A DNA stretch of 9,632 bases from assembly GCA_963615565.1 (NCBI GenBank), contig CAVEGR010000142.1:1-9632 (forward strand), given 5' to 3'. Positions 1 to 4,423 of this stretch are shown piece after piece. The notes under the pieces were generated by a model. It was not told the DNA's origin and searched no databases. It saw only the letters and a list, made by a program, of their open reading frames with translations. Position 1 is the stretch's first letter, and the number at the start of each line of letters is the position of its first letter. This DNA comes from UBA9732 sp963615565 (GTDB lineage: Bacteria > Spirochaetota > Spirochaetia > Sphaerochaetales > Sphaerochaetaceae). The position numbers were made by a program, and so were the translations under genes.

Positions 1-2
1 GA

Positions 3-104
3 AACCTTTATTCTGCAGGCGTAAATCTTGATGTTATAAGTAAAAGCTTTAATCTTTCTGAAACTGAAGTTGAAAATATCATCTCTGCAAAAGAAGCAAA
101 ATAA
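3..104 (+). CDS. C-terminal fragment of a probable Rpn-family (PD-(D/E)XK transposase-like) protein
   Basis: The window opens inside a reading frame that gives 33 residues, from NLYSAGVNLDVISKSF to the end IISAKEAK, before a TAA stop. The pattern 'LYxxGVxLDVISKSxNLSxxEVExII' resembles the C-terminal helix-turn-helix-like tail of Rpn/TIGR01784 proteins, which are recombination-promoting nucleases with a PD-(D/E)XK core related to transposases and are often multicopy in treponemes. The catalytic core would lie upstream of the window, so the family call rests on the tail only. From 105 to 236 no sustained frame remains. One short stretch after several stops reads IIFNQYEHMAKDDDVED, possibly a decayed remnant, but I assign it no function. 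Confidence 0.45.
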   Translation, partial: NLYSAGVNLDVISKSFNLSETEVENIISAKEAK

Positions 105-236
105 ATAGTAGTAGAATAGTAGATTCAACAACAGAAGATAAATCTGCTTTATGGTAAGATTCAAGGAATTATCTTTAATCAATATGAACATATGGCTAAA
201 GATGATGACGTAGAAGATTGAAATCAGAATAAGTAG

Positions 237-405
237 AGAGGTTTTTGCAAAACTGCCTTCATGAATCTTGGCTTTGCCTTTCCGGCTAAAAGAGCATTTC
301 TTCTAACTTCATAATACACAAAGTATTATTTCAGTTTTCAGAAAATGCTTTTTATCTCGCAAATCCAAAACCAATCTCCACAAAGCTCATTTTGCAAAAA
401 CCTCT
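237..405. repeat. Complete MITE-like element, 169 bp, with perfect 16-bp terminal inverted repeats
   Basis: The element begins AGAGGTTTTTGCAAAA (237-252) and ends with the exact reverse complement TTTTGCAAAAACCTCT (390-405). It carries no reading frame of note. An internal hairpin is visible at 311-329 (ATAATAC, loop ACAAA, GTATTAT), and subterminal segments AAAAGAGCATTTCT and AGAAAATGCTTTTT are imperfect inverted repeats, so much of the element could fold on itself. A second copy begins at 9532, and half-copies or single ends occur at 1087, 1946 and 4031. These are the properties of a non-autonomous miniature transposable element. The transposase that would move it is not in the window. Confidence 0.8.
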
Positions 406-439
406 AGAAATGGTCGAATTATTTTGGCACAGTTCCTAA

Positions 440-469
440 TTGACTAAAAACACAATTTGAACGTACAAT
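440..469 (+). promoter_or_regulatory. Sigma70-type promoter of the tRNA-Leu gene
   Basis: A -35 box TTGACT (440-445) and a -10 box TACAAT (464-469) are separated by 18 bp. Transcription would start about 476, just upstream of the tRNA 5' end at 479. The MITE ends 34 bp upstream of the -35 box, so the promoter itself is not disrupted by it. Confidence 0.65.
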
Positions 470-478
470 TCCACCGTT

Positions 479-562
479 GCCAAAGTGGTGGAATGGTAGA
501 CACCGGGGACTTAAAATCCCCTGGCCATTGCGGCCGTACGGGTTCAAGTCCCGTCTTTGGTA
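479..562 (+). tRNA. tRNA-Leu, anticodon UAA
   Basis: An 84-nt cloverleaf is readable by eye. The acceptor arms are GCCAAAG (479-485) and CTTTGGT (555-561), with a G-U first pair and discriminator A562. The D arm is GTG/CAC. The anticodon stem GGGGA/TCCCC holds the 7-nt loop CTTAAAA (510-516), giving anticodon TAA at 512-514. The long variable arm (TGGCCATTGCGGCCG, 522-536) is typical of a class II tRNA such as Leu. The T arm is ACGGG/CCCGT around TTCAAGT (543-549). CCA is not encoded. The anticodon reads UUA, and the long variable arm agrees with leucine. Confidence 0.95.
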
Positions 563-569
563 AAACAGA

Positions 570-601
570 AAGGACTCCAAGAGAGTCCTTTTTGTTTTAT
601 T
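570..601 (+). terminator. Rho-independent terminator of tRNA-Leu
   Basis: The stem AAGGACTC (570-577) and GAGTCCTT (583-590) closes a 5-nt loop CAAGA and is followed by TTTGTTTTATT. It sits 7 nt after the tRNA 3' end, so the tRNA is a single-gene transcript. Confidence 0.85.
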
Positions 602-611
602 AGACACAGTG

Positions 612-710
612 GGACTTGAAGCTTTGCGGTAAGAAGACGCGAATACGTGGAGCGTCTGAAGCAAAGCCGGCCTGTAGTGCGGACTTCCGGGAGCACGGAA
701 GGCAAGTCTT
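612..710. other. Strongly folded region downstream of tRNA-Leu
   Basis: Several nested and adjacent stems are visible. An outer GACTTG (613-618) pairs with CAAGTC (703-708). Inside are GCTTTGC (621-627) with GCAAAGC (661-667), which encloses AGACGC (635-640) with GCGTCT (652-657), and a second arm CTTCCG (684-689) with CGGAAG (696-701). The layout is a closed multi-branch fold. GGGACTTGAA (611-620) is also the exact reverse complement of TTCAAGTCCC in the tRNA T arm (543-552). This stretch is more GC-rich than its surroundings. It could be a recombination site, a structured RNA or the remnant of a tRNA-derived element; I do not recognise a named family. Confidence 0.45.
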
Positions 711-722
711 CCGTCTTTGGTA
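703..722 (+). repeat. Duplicated 3' end of tRNA-Leu (candidate attachment-site remnant)
   Basis: CCGTCTTTGGTA at 711-722 is an exact copy of the last 12 nt of the tRNA (551-562). In both places it is preceded by CAAGTC, here separated by two extra T. The copies lie 160 bp apart in direct orientation, as left by an element that integrated in a tRNA 3' end. No integrase gene lies between them, so any such element is gone or minimal. Confidence 0.5.
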
Positions 723-838
723 TCCTTGAAGACAGATTTTGATACAATTCAGAATCTGTTTAATTTTTTAACTTCTTAGCAGTAAATAAATTACTTTTCT
801 AATCCTCAAGTCCTTTCTTCTTCCTTTGATACGGCTTA

Positions 839-1084
839 TCAACGTACTACACATCAATACCATAATTTATTGTTTCACACTCTCTCAATGTGTCTTCTCT
901 GAACAAGAGCAGTCATCACCCGTGACACCGTTCTCCTTAATATTCCAGTTTCATTTACTATACCTGAATATGTTATTCTCGGATTCTTAATCAGTTCAAG
1001 AATTATTGCCTGTTCATTTTGACTCAGGGATTCAGACTCACCGTCAGGAATATCAGTGCCTCCATCAGTGTCAATTTTTAGCAC
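839..1084 (-). pseudogene. C-terminal remnant of an AlbA/RecG-like HATPase regulator (winged helix)
   Basis: A 69-codon frame ends at 875 and contains LSQNEQAIILELIKNP, then the recognition-helix stretch RRTVSRVMTALVQRRHIERV. This is the pattern of the C-terminal winged-helix domain found after AlbA_2/HATPase_c_4 modules ('ITxxELAxxLGISxRTVxRxIxxLxExGxIERVG'). The frame continues past two TGA stops as V*NNKLWY*CVV to a TGA TAA pair at 836-841, matching the usual 'RVGxxKxGYW' ending with two substitutions. Upstream it runs into a stop inside the MITE half-copy that starts at 1087, so the AlbA and ATPase-like domains are lost. It is a dead fragment: the 5' part is replaced by repeat DNA and the tail carries stops. 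The intact AlbA gene further right ends in a different winged helix and is not its parent copy. Confidence 0.7.
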
Positions 1085-1086
1085 CG

Positions 1087-1146
1087 ATGCCTTTTATCTC
1101 GCAAATCCAAAACCAATCTTTACAAGGCTCATTTTGCAAAAATTTC
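1087..1146 (+). repeat. MITE half-copy (right end), left flank of the toxin-antitoxin module
   Basis: About 60 bp match the right end of the complete MITE (345-405), from ATGC-TTTTATCTCGCAAATCC to TTTTGCAAAAA. There are a few substitutions (CC to TT, A to G) and a degenerate terminus AAAAATTTCC in place of AAAAACCTCT. It truncates the AlbA-like pseudogene on its left and abuts the antitoxin stop codon (1148) on its right. Confidence 0.75.
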
Positions 1147-1147
1147 C

Positions 1148-1573
1148 TTAAATTCCAAGCTCCTCCTTGAGGGCTTTCTGCAGCGTTTTGGAGAAGTTTA
1201 TGTTTGCCTTTTCCGCCTCAATGCAAAGCCATAGAGGGATTGTACAGTTTTTCTTAACTGTCTTTCCCAAAGCTGTAGGATTGTAACAAACTCCTCCTCG
1301 TAAAGATCTAGGAGTCTTGTCTTGCATTCCAGAAGTCCCGCACTGGGCTTGATATCTAGCATCGTACATCATGAGAAATTCAACACTTATCTCTGGGACA
1401 AGCAAGTTCATGCCATGTGCTATTTTTCTACTGAGCTTGCTTTCTCCTTTAAGAAGTCTATAGATACTTCTTTCAGATACATCACTTGCAGTAGCCAAAG
1501 CAGAAACAGATACATCATTTACTTCCATATAACCTTTTAACATTTCGCCTGTACTAATAATCTTGTCTACCAT
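1148..1573 (-). CDS. HigA-like XRE antitoxin with a HicB-like C-terminal tail (chimera)
   Basis: The 141-residue protein has two unrelated parts. Residues 7-77 (TGEMLKGYMEVNDVSVSALA..., ending at DARYQ) match HigA/XRE antitoxins: helix-turn-helix about 22-45 with SVSALATASDVSERSIYRLL, then the 'LSRKIA...L..PEISVEFLMMYDARYQ' ending typical of the family. Residues 106-141 (VKKNCTIPLWLCIEAEKANI, then NFSKTLQKALKEELGI) match the C-terminus of HicB antitoxins ('kkTxTIPxWLxxlAexxxINFSqxLqeALkexL'), a ribbon-helix-helix-like DNA-binding segment. The linker 78-105 is unassigned. The start is chosen for AAGGAG ten bases upstream and for the overlap with the end of the toxin frame (ATGG/TAG), the usual toxin-first higBA arrangement. 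It should bind the toxin and the operator at 1912-1926, but the toxin is broken, so its present role is uncertain. Confidence 0.75.
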   Translation of the reverse strand: MVDKIISTGEMLKGYMEVNDVSVSALATASDVSERSIYRLLKGESKLSRKIAHGMNLLVPEISVEFLMMYDARYQAQCGTSGMQDKTPRSLRGGVCYNPTALGKTVKKNCTIPLWLCIEAEKANINFSKTLQKALKEELGI

Positions 1574-1892
1574 ATCAAGAGCACTCCTTGGTGATAGTCT
1601 TCAATTCCAATTATCTCAACTTTTTTATTATCGAAGATGGTTCATTGTTTCCATTAACTGCTTTTATAAGCATTCTCCAATTAGCATTTAGATCTAAAGC
1701 CCAAACATCATGTTTTCCTACAAGTTTATGCCTTCTAGTTTGTGGAACATTAGGAACATTTTCGAGACTATCTGCAACTGTAAGAACAGAAAGACAAAAC
1801 TAAATTTTGCTTTTGAGTGTTCCATAGTTCTTTTCTATGGATTTTTCGTCTTGCATCTTCTTTGTTAAATTCTTGGAATAAACTATCTCCAT
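1568..1892 (-). pseudogene. Decayed HigB/RelE-type toxin gene
   Basis: The frame starts MEIVYSKNLTKKMQDEKS and runs to ...LKSKI, hits TAG at 1800-1802 after 30 codons, then continues in the same frame as FCLSVLTVADSLENVPNVPQ and TRRHKLVGKHDVWALDLNAN-WRMLIKAVNG. This contains the HigB signature 'LxxVPxxPQTRRHKLxG...WALDLxxNWRMxIK'. After IIKK the frame ends at 1611-1613 as LR*. A +1 shift at the A6 tract (1621-1626) restores KKVEIIGIEDYHQGVLLIW and ends at 1568, overlapping the antitoxin start by a few bases. Two lesions are therefore needed to explain the gene: a nonsense codon and a one-base loss. The family cleaves mRNA at the ribosome; this copy should be inactive unless the TAG is read through and the shift is a sequencing error. 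Confidence 0.75.
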
Positions 1893-1898
1893 ATTTGG

Positions 1899-1927
1899 AT
1901 ATTATACGTACTGACATTTTTTGTCAA
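1899..1927 (-). promoter_or_regulatory. Promoter and probable operator of the higBA-type module
   Basis: On the - strand there is a -35 box TTGACA (1927-1922) and a -10 box TAATAT (1904-1899, 17-bp spacer) or TATAAT (1906-1901, 15-bp spacer). The perfect dyad TGACA-N5-TGTCA (1912-1926) covers the -35 region, a fitting place for autorepression by the XRE antitoxin. The toxin ATG at 1892 lies only 6 bp after the -10 box and has no Shine-Dalgarno sequence, so the transcript would be leaderless. Confidence 0.55.
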
Positions 1928-1945
1928 TATTTATTGCTTTTGAGT

Positions 1946-1992
1946 TTTTTTTGCAAAATGAGCTTTGTGAAGATTGGTTTTGGATTTGCGAG
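1946..1992 (-). repeat. MITE half-copy (right end, inverted), right flank of the toxin-antitoxin module
   Basis: Read on the - strand, CTCGCAAATCCAAAACCAAT (1992-1973) and the following bases to TTTTGCAAAA reproduce the right end of the complete MITE with almost no change. It is the mirror image of the half-copy at 1087-1146. Together they form an imperfect inverted repeat of about 40 bp bracketing the toxin-antitoxin module. The rest of the gene-free stretch up to 2251 holds only the hairpin at 2136 and a weak promoter. Confidence 0.75.
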
Positions 1993-2135
1993 CCAAAAAA
2001 AGGTGAGAGATTATAAGAAGATTGTTACCCATTAGGGAGCAGTAATACAAAGTGTGTTACATTCTTGGCTCCAGTGGTAAAAATATGTGTTACCTAAATT
2101 TACACCAGATCACCTTTTGATGCGTACGTCCTACA

Positions 2136-2160
2136 CCCAGCATAAAGCTGGGATTTTTGT
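2136..2160 (+). terminator. Hairpin with T-run
   Basis: CCCAGC (2136-2141), loop ATAAA and GCTGGG (2147-2152) are followed by ATTTTTGT. It has the form of a + strand rho-independent terminator, yet no + strand gene lies directly upstream. It may instead be a leader attenuator or the relic of a lost gene. Confidence 0.45.
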
Positions 2161-2186
2161 ACTTTACGTCTCCAAAAACCTTCTGA

Positions 2187-2192
2187 TATAAT
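2187..2192 (+). promoter_or_regulatory. Possible -10 box for the Cys-rich small gene
   Basis: TATAAT lies 60 bp upstream of the small gene's start codon. The -35 region is poor (TTTACG near 2164), so this is only a candidate. Confidence 0.35.
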
Positions 2193-2251
2193 TTTAGTAG
2201 TAGAAAAAATGTGAGATTTAACCTTGAAAGATAAAGGAGATATGCGAAAAA

Positions 2252-2446
2252 ATGAACTGCAGTAATACTAGACCGTGCCCATGCACGTATGACTGTCCAC
2301 GCCACGGCAGATGTTGTGCGTGTGTGGCACATCACCGTGATAATGATGAGGGGGTTCCAGGATGCTTCTTCTCCAAGGAAGCTGAAGCAACTTATGATAG
2401 AAGTATTCGAAACCTAGCTATTGACCACGGCCTCAAGGTTGAGTAA
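2252..2446 (+). CDS. Small Cys-rich protein, DUF6485-like
   Basis: This 64-residue protein carries nine cysteines in its first 38 residues (C3, C9, C11, C15, C21, C22, C24, C38 and neighbouring H18, H27, H28), a pattern suggesting metal binding. The CPRHGRCCACVAHHRDN segment and the following ACDF-like 'PGCFFSKEAEATYDRSIRNL' resemble the DUF6485 family ('C..hGkCC.C...H......PaCcF....e.tYDRS'), whose function is unknown. An AAAGGAG Shine-Dalgarno sequence (2233-2239) lies 12 nt upstream, a little far. The only closer ATG (2242) is out of frame and stops after seven codons. It is the only protein gene on the + strand apart from the fragment at the left edge, so it is transcribed on its own. Confidence 0.75.
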   Translation: MNCSNTRPCPCTYDCPRHGRCCACVAHHRDNDEGVPGCFFSKEAEATYDRSIRNLAIDHGLKVE

Positions 2447-2461
2447 GAGGAGACGAGATTA

Positions 2462-2480
2462 TATGGGCTTGATGCCCATA
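2462..2480. other. Short hairpin after the Cys-rich gene
   Basis: TATGGGC (2462-2468), loop TTGAT and GCCCATA (2474-2480) lie 16 nt after the small gene's stop. No T-run follows on either strand, so it may end or protect the + transcript but is not a classical terminator. It lies between convergent genes. Confidence 0.35.
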
Positions 2481-2543
2481 CTTCATCTAATGTTAGCTTT
2501 ATGTATCGCTTTTTGTAACTTTTGCTCGATTTCTTGTAGTTAT

Positions 2544-4017
2544 TCAATGTGTTGCTACATACCTTTGCTTTCTTGAACGCGGGGAATCCGGTATTGTCAA
2601 TGCAATCTTGCCTTCTCTTACAAGAGGCTCAAGATATCGTCTTAACGAGTATTCTCTAGATGCAATCCCAATATACTTGATAATATCATCCCTACTTCTT
2701 GGAGTATAGCAGAAGTCAACAAGACCTTTCTCGTCCTTAACATTGCAATTACTCTTTTCATTTGTATCTTCACCAAAATGAATAGCACCTAAGGAATTAT
2801 AAAGCGTTACCCTAAAACTTCCATTCATACTGGAGAATACAGGTTCCGGCAGAGAAAGGCTCTTCATTGCATTTCTGATTGTAGGAATACCCGAATACCT
2901 GTTTTCTGTTTTACCCAGCGTTTCCATGACAGTGACGATACTAGGATTACGAGTGTCGCTTTGTACAAGTCCCAGCTGATCAATGGTCAATCTTCCATAA
3001 AGTCCCCCTGGATTCGCAATCTCCAATCTATCCTCGTACATAACAAGTTGTATGGGCATATCCTCTGTATGAATACTGTAATCTCTGTGAACAAGAGCAT
3101 TGAGAACGGCTTCTCTGACAGCTGTTATTGGGTACTGCGGAACATCAACCCTCTCCCCTGTCTTCTGTATGAACTTTGTTGCAGTCTTCATGTTGGTGCG
3201 GACAAAGGATAATGCGCCGTCAAGCATTTCAGGAAGGGTTCCTTCAATACGTTTTGTATCTGAAAAACGATTTCCATTACTGTCCAGTTGTCCTATCTCC
3301 TTTCCTAGAACAGCTGTCGCAATTATGCTCAGTTGAGGATAATATGCCTGAGGATAGATTCCAAAAAGAAGAAGACCCATCAAGGTTACTTTATTAAAAT
3401 AAGTTACTCCACAGAGTTCATACTGCTGTTCTTTTGAAAGCAGAGCAAGATTTGGCCTCTCTTGAAGTTTCAAGGAAACATAATTATCCACCTTCACAAT
3501 ATCAAGCGATGACATTGTTACGCCTTCTGTTTCGCGTTTGTCATCACGCGTTTTCTTACGAAAAGCTTCATAGCTGAAGACCTCGTATTCAGTCATTGGT
3601 TTATCTGCATCACCTACCCTAATGTAAGATCCTGAGAGTCTTCCCTTTGCCGTTTTAAAACAAGGTCTCTCGGCAACATCAAGAGGAGGGATTTCTGCAG
3701 AAACAAAAATCATCTCATCCTCATCATATACAGTAAAAACAGGACGCACAACCGGAGTCATCTGTTCGCAGTATTCCATAACCTTCTTTTGAAGATCCTG
3801 AGCATCATAAACACCAACTTTTTTAAATCCACTTTTTTCGTCAAGACCAAAGACAAAAACGCCTCCACTGTTCTGATTGGAAAATGCAGATATAGTATCA
3901 TAGAGTTTTTCCGGGCAGCCCTTATGTGCAGCCTTAACCTCCATTGTTTGTTCTTCACATCCCCTCTTAACNNNNNNNNNNCTTATCTATAAGTTTCCTC
4001 AGTTCATCTTCTACCAT
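2544..4017 (-). CDS. AlbA_2 / HATPase_c_4 (RecG-like, Schlafen-AlbA) putative regulator, with an assembly gap near its start
   Basis: The clear frame from an internal ATG at 3944 gives 466 residues. An N-terminal AlbA_2 (Schlafen) domain spans about 1-125 (EVKAAHKGCPEKLYDTISAF, then SNQNSGGVFVFGLDE). A degenerate HATPase/RecG-like domain follows, with REAVLNALVHRDYS at 277-290, NPGGL at 311-315 and NRYSGIPTIRNAM at 348-360. A winged helix forms the C-terminus (about 415-466). In this family EVKAAHKG is normally preceded by about 20 residues. Upstream, VKRGCEEQT reads into the N gap, and beyond it MVEDELRKLIDK starts at ATG 4017 with AAGGA as Shine-Dalgarno sequence. I therefore place the true start at 4017. 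With exactly ten N the two parts are out of register, so the gap length is not real. Such proteins are accessory regulators or defence-associated; the exact role is unknown. Confidence 0.75.
3972..3981. other. Assembly gap (ten N)
   Basis: The ten N lie inside the 5' part of the AlbA gene. By comparison with the family, the flanking residues LRKLIDK and VKRGCEEQ should be nearly adjacent, so the gap probably hides few or no codons. Confidence 0.9.
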
Positions 4018-4030
4018 AAATTAATTCCTT

Positions 4031-4053
4031 AGAGGTTTTTTGCAAAAACCCCC
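4031..4053. repeat. Solo MITE end
   Basis: AGAGGTTTTTTGCAAAAACC plus CCC is a single terminal repeat with one extra T and is close to self-complementary. It directly precedes the Shine-Dalgarno sequence of the AlbA gene (read on the - strand: GCAAAAAACCTCT AAGGA). Confidence 0.6.
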
Positions 4054-4145
4054 TTAATATTGTTATGTTAATTCATAATAGATAATAAAGCAACAAAATA
4101 ACACAACAAACCCAAATAACATAAGAGAATTTTCTAAATTAACAT

Positions 4146-4185
4146 AATAATATAATTATATTATTGATGTTTTTTCAAAAACATC
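4146..4185. repeat. AT palindrome followed by a MITE-end-like hairpin
   Basis: AATAATATAATTATATTATT (4146-4165) is a perfect 20-bp palindrome. It is followed at once by GATGTTTTT (4166-4174) and AAAAACATC (4177-4185), a second inverted repeat that looks like a mutated GAGGTTTTTGCAAAAACCTC end. The rest of 4054-4307 is AT-rich and shows no gene. Confidence 0.5.
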
Positions 4186-4307
4186 TCTTATATAAATATA
4201 TAGCATTCTTCAACATCACTTGAACTATGCTAAGAAGTCTATGTAAGCGTGAATTTACAAAACGAACAAAAAGATTGAAGATTCTAGTGAACTTTGGTCA
4301 TACTTGT

Positions 4308-4406
4308 AAAAGTCTACTTTTTTACCAAAAAAACGCCCAAAAAGTATACAAGTCTACTTAAACTGCAAAAAAATGCCTCTTTAAGTAGACTTTTAAGTAG
4401 ACTTTT
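4308..4406. repeat. Four copies of a 10-12 bp AAGTAGACTT motif in both orientations
   Basis: AAAAGTCTACTT at 4308-4319 and AAGTCTACTT at 4350-4359 point one way. AAGTAGACTTTT occurs twice in perfect tandem at 4383-4394 and 4395-4406 and points the other way. The first copy is fully complementary to both tandem copies, so a long hairpin could form in RNA leaving the HAD gene, whose stop is at 4424. It could be a termination or stability structure, or a set of protein-binding sites. Confidence 0.55.
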
Positions 4407-4423
4407 ACGTAGCCTCTTTTAAC

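Noticed and set aside
612..710. Integron attC site (known in some treponemes)
   Set aside because: No clear RYYYAAC/GTTRRRY core pair is visible and there is no cassette gene or integrase, so the fold is left unassigned.
419..747. Two overlapping - strand open frames across the tRNA
   Set aside because: They are read-throughs of the tRNA, its terminator and the folded region, without a ribosome binding site or recognisable protein pattern.
1588..2035. + strand open frames opposite the toxin and its flank
   Set aside because: They have no Shine-Dalgarno sequence or domain pattern, and the - strand gives a clear HigB signature.
2022..2112. Short - strand frame GVNLGNTYFYHWSQECNTLC ending ITAP
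   Set aside because: It has only about 25 codons, no start, and a stop directly upstream. It might be a transposase tail, but nothing supports this.
2090..2335. 81-codon - strand frame opposite the Cys-rich gene
   Set aside because: It is the antisense shadow of a gene with a recognisable family pattern; composition is hydrophobic and irregular and no ribosome binding site is present.
4308..4406. Possible CRISPR array
   Set aside because: The repeats are only 10-12 bp, in mixed orientations, with irregular or no spacers and no cas genes.
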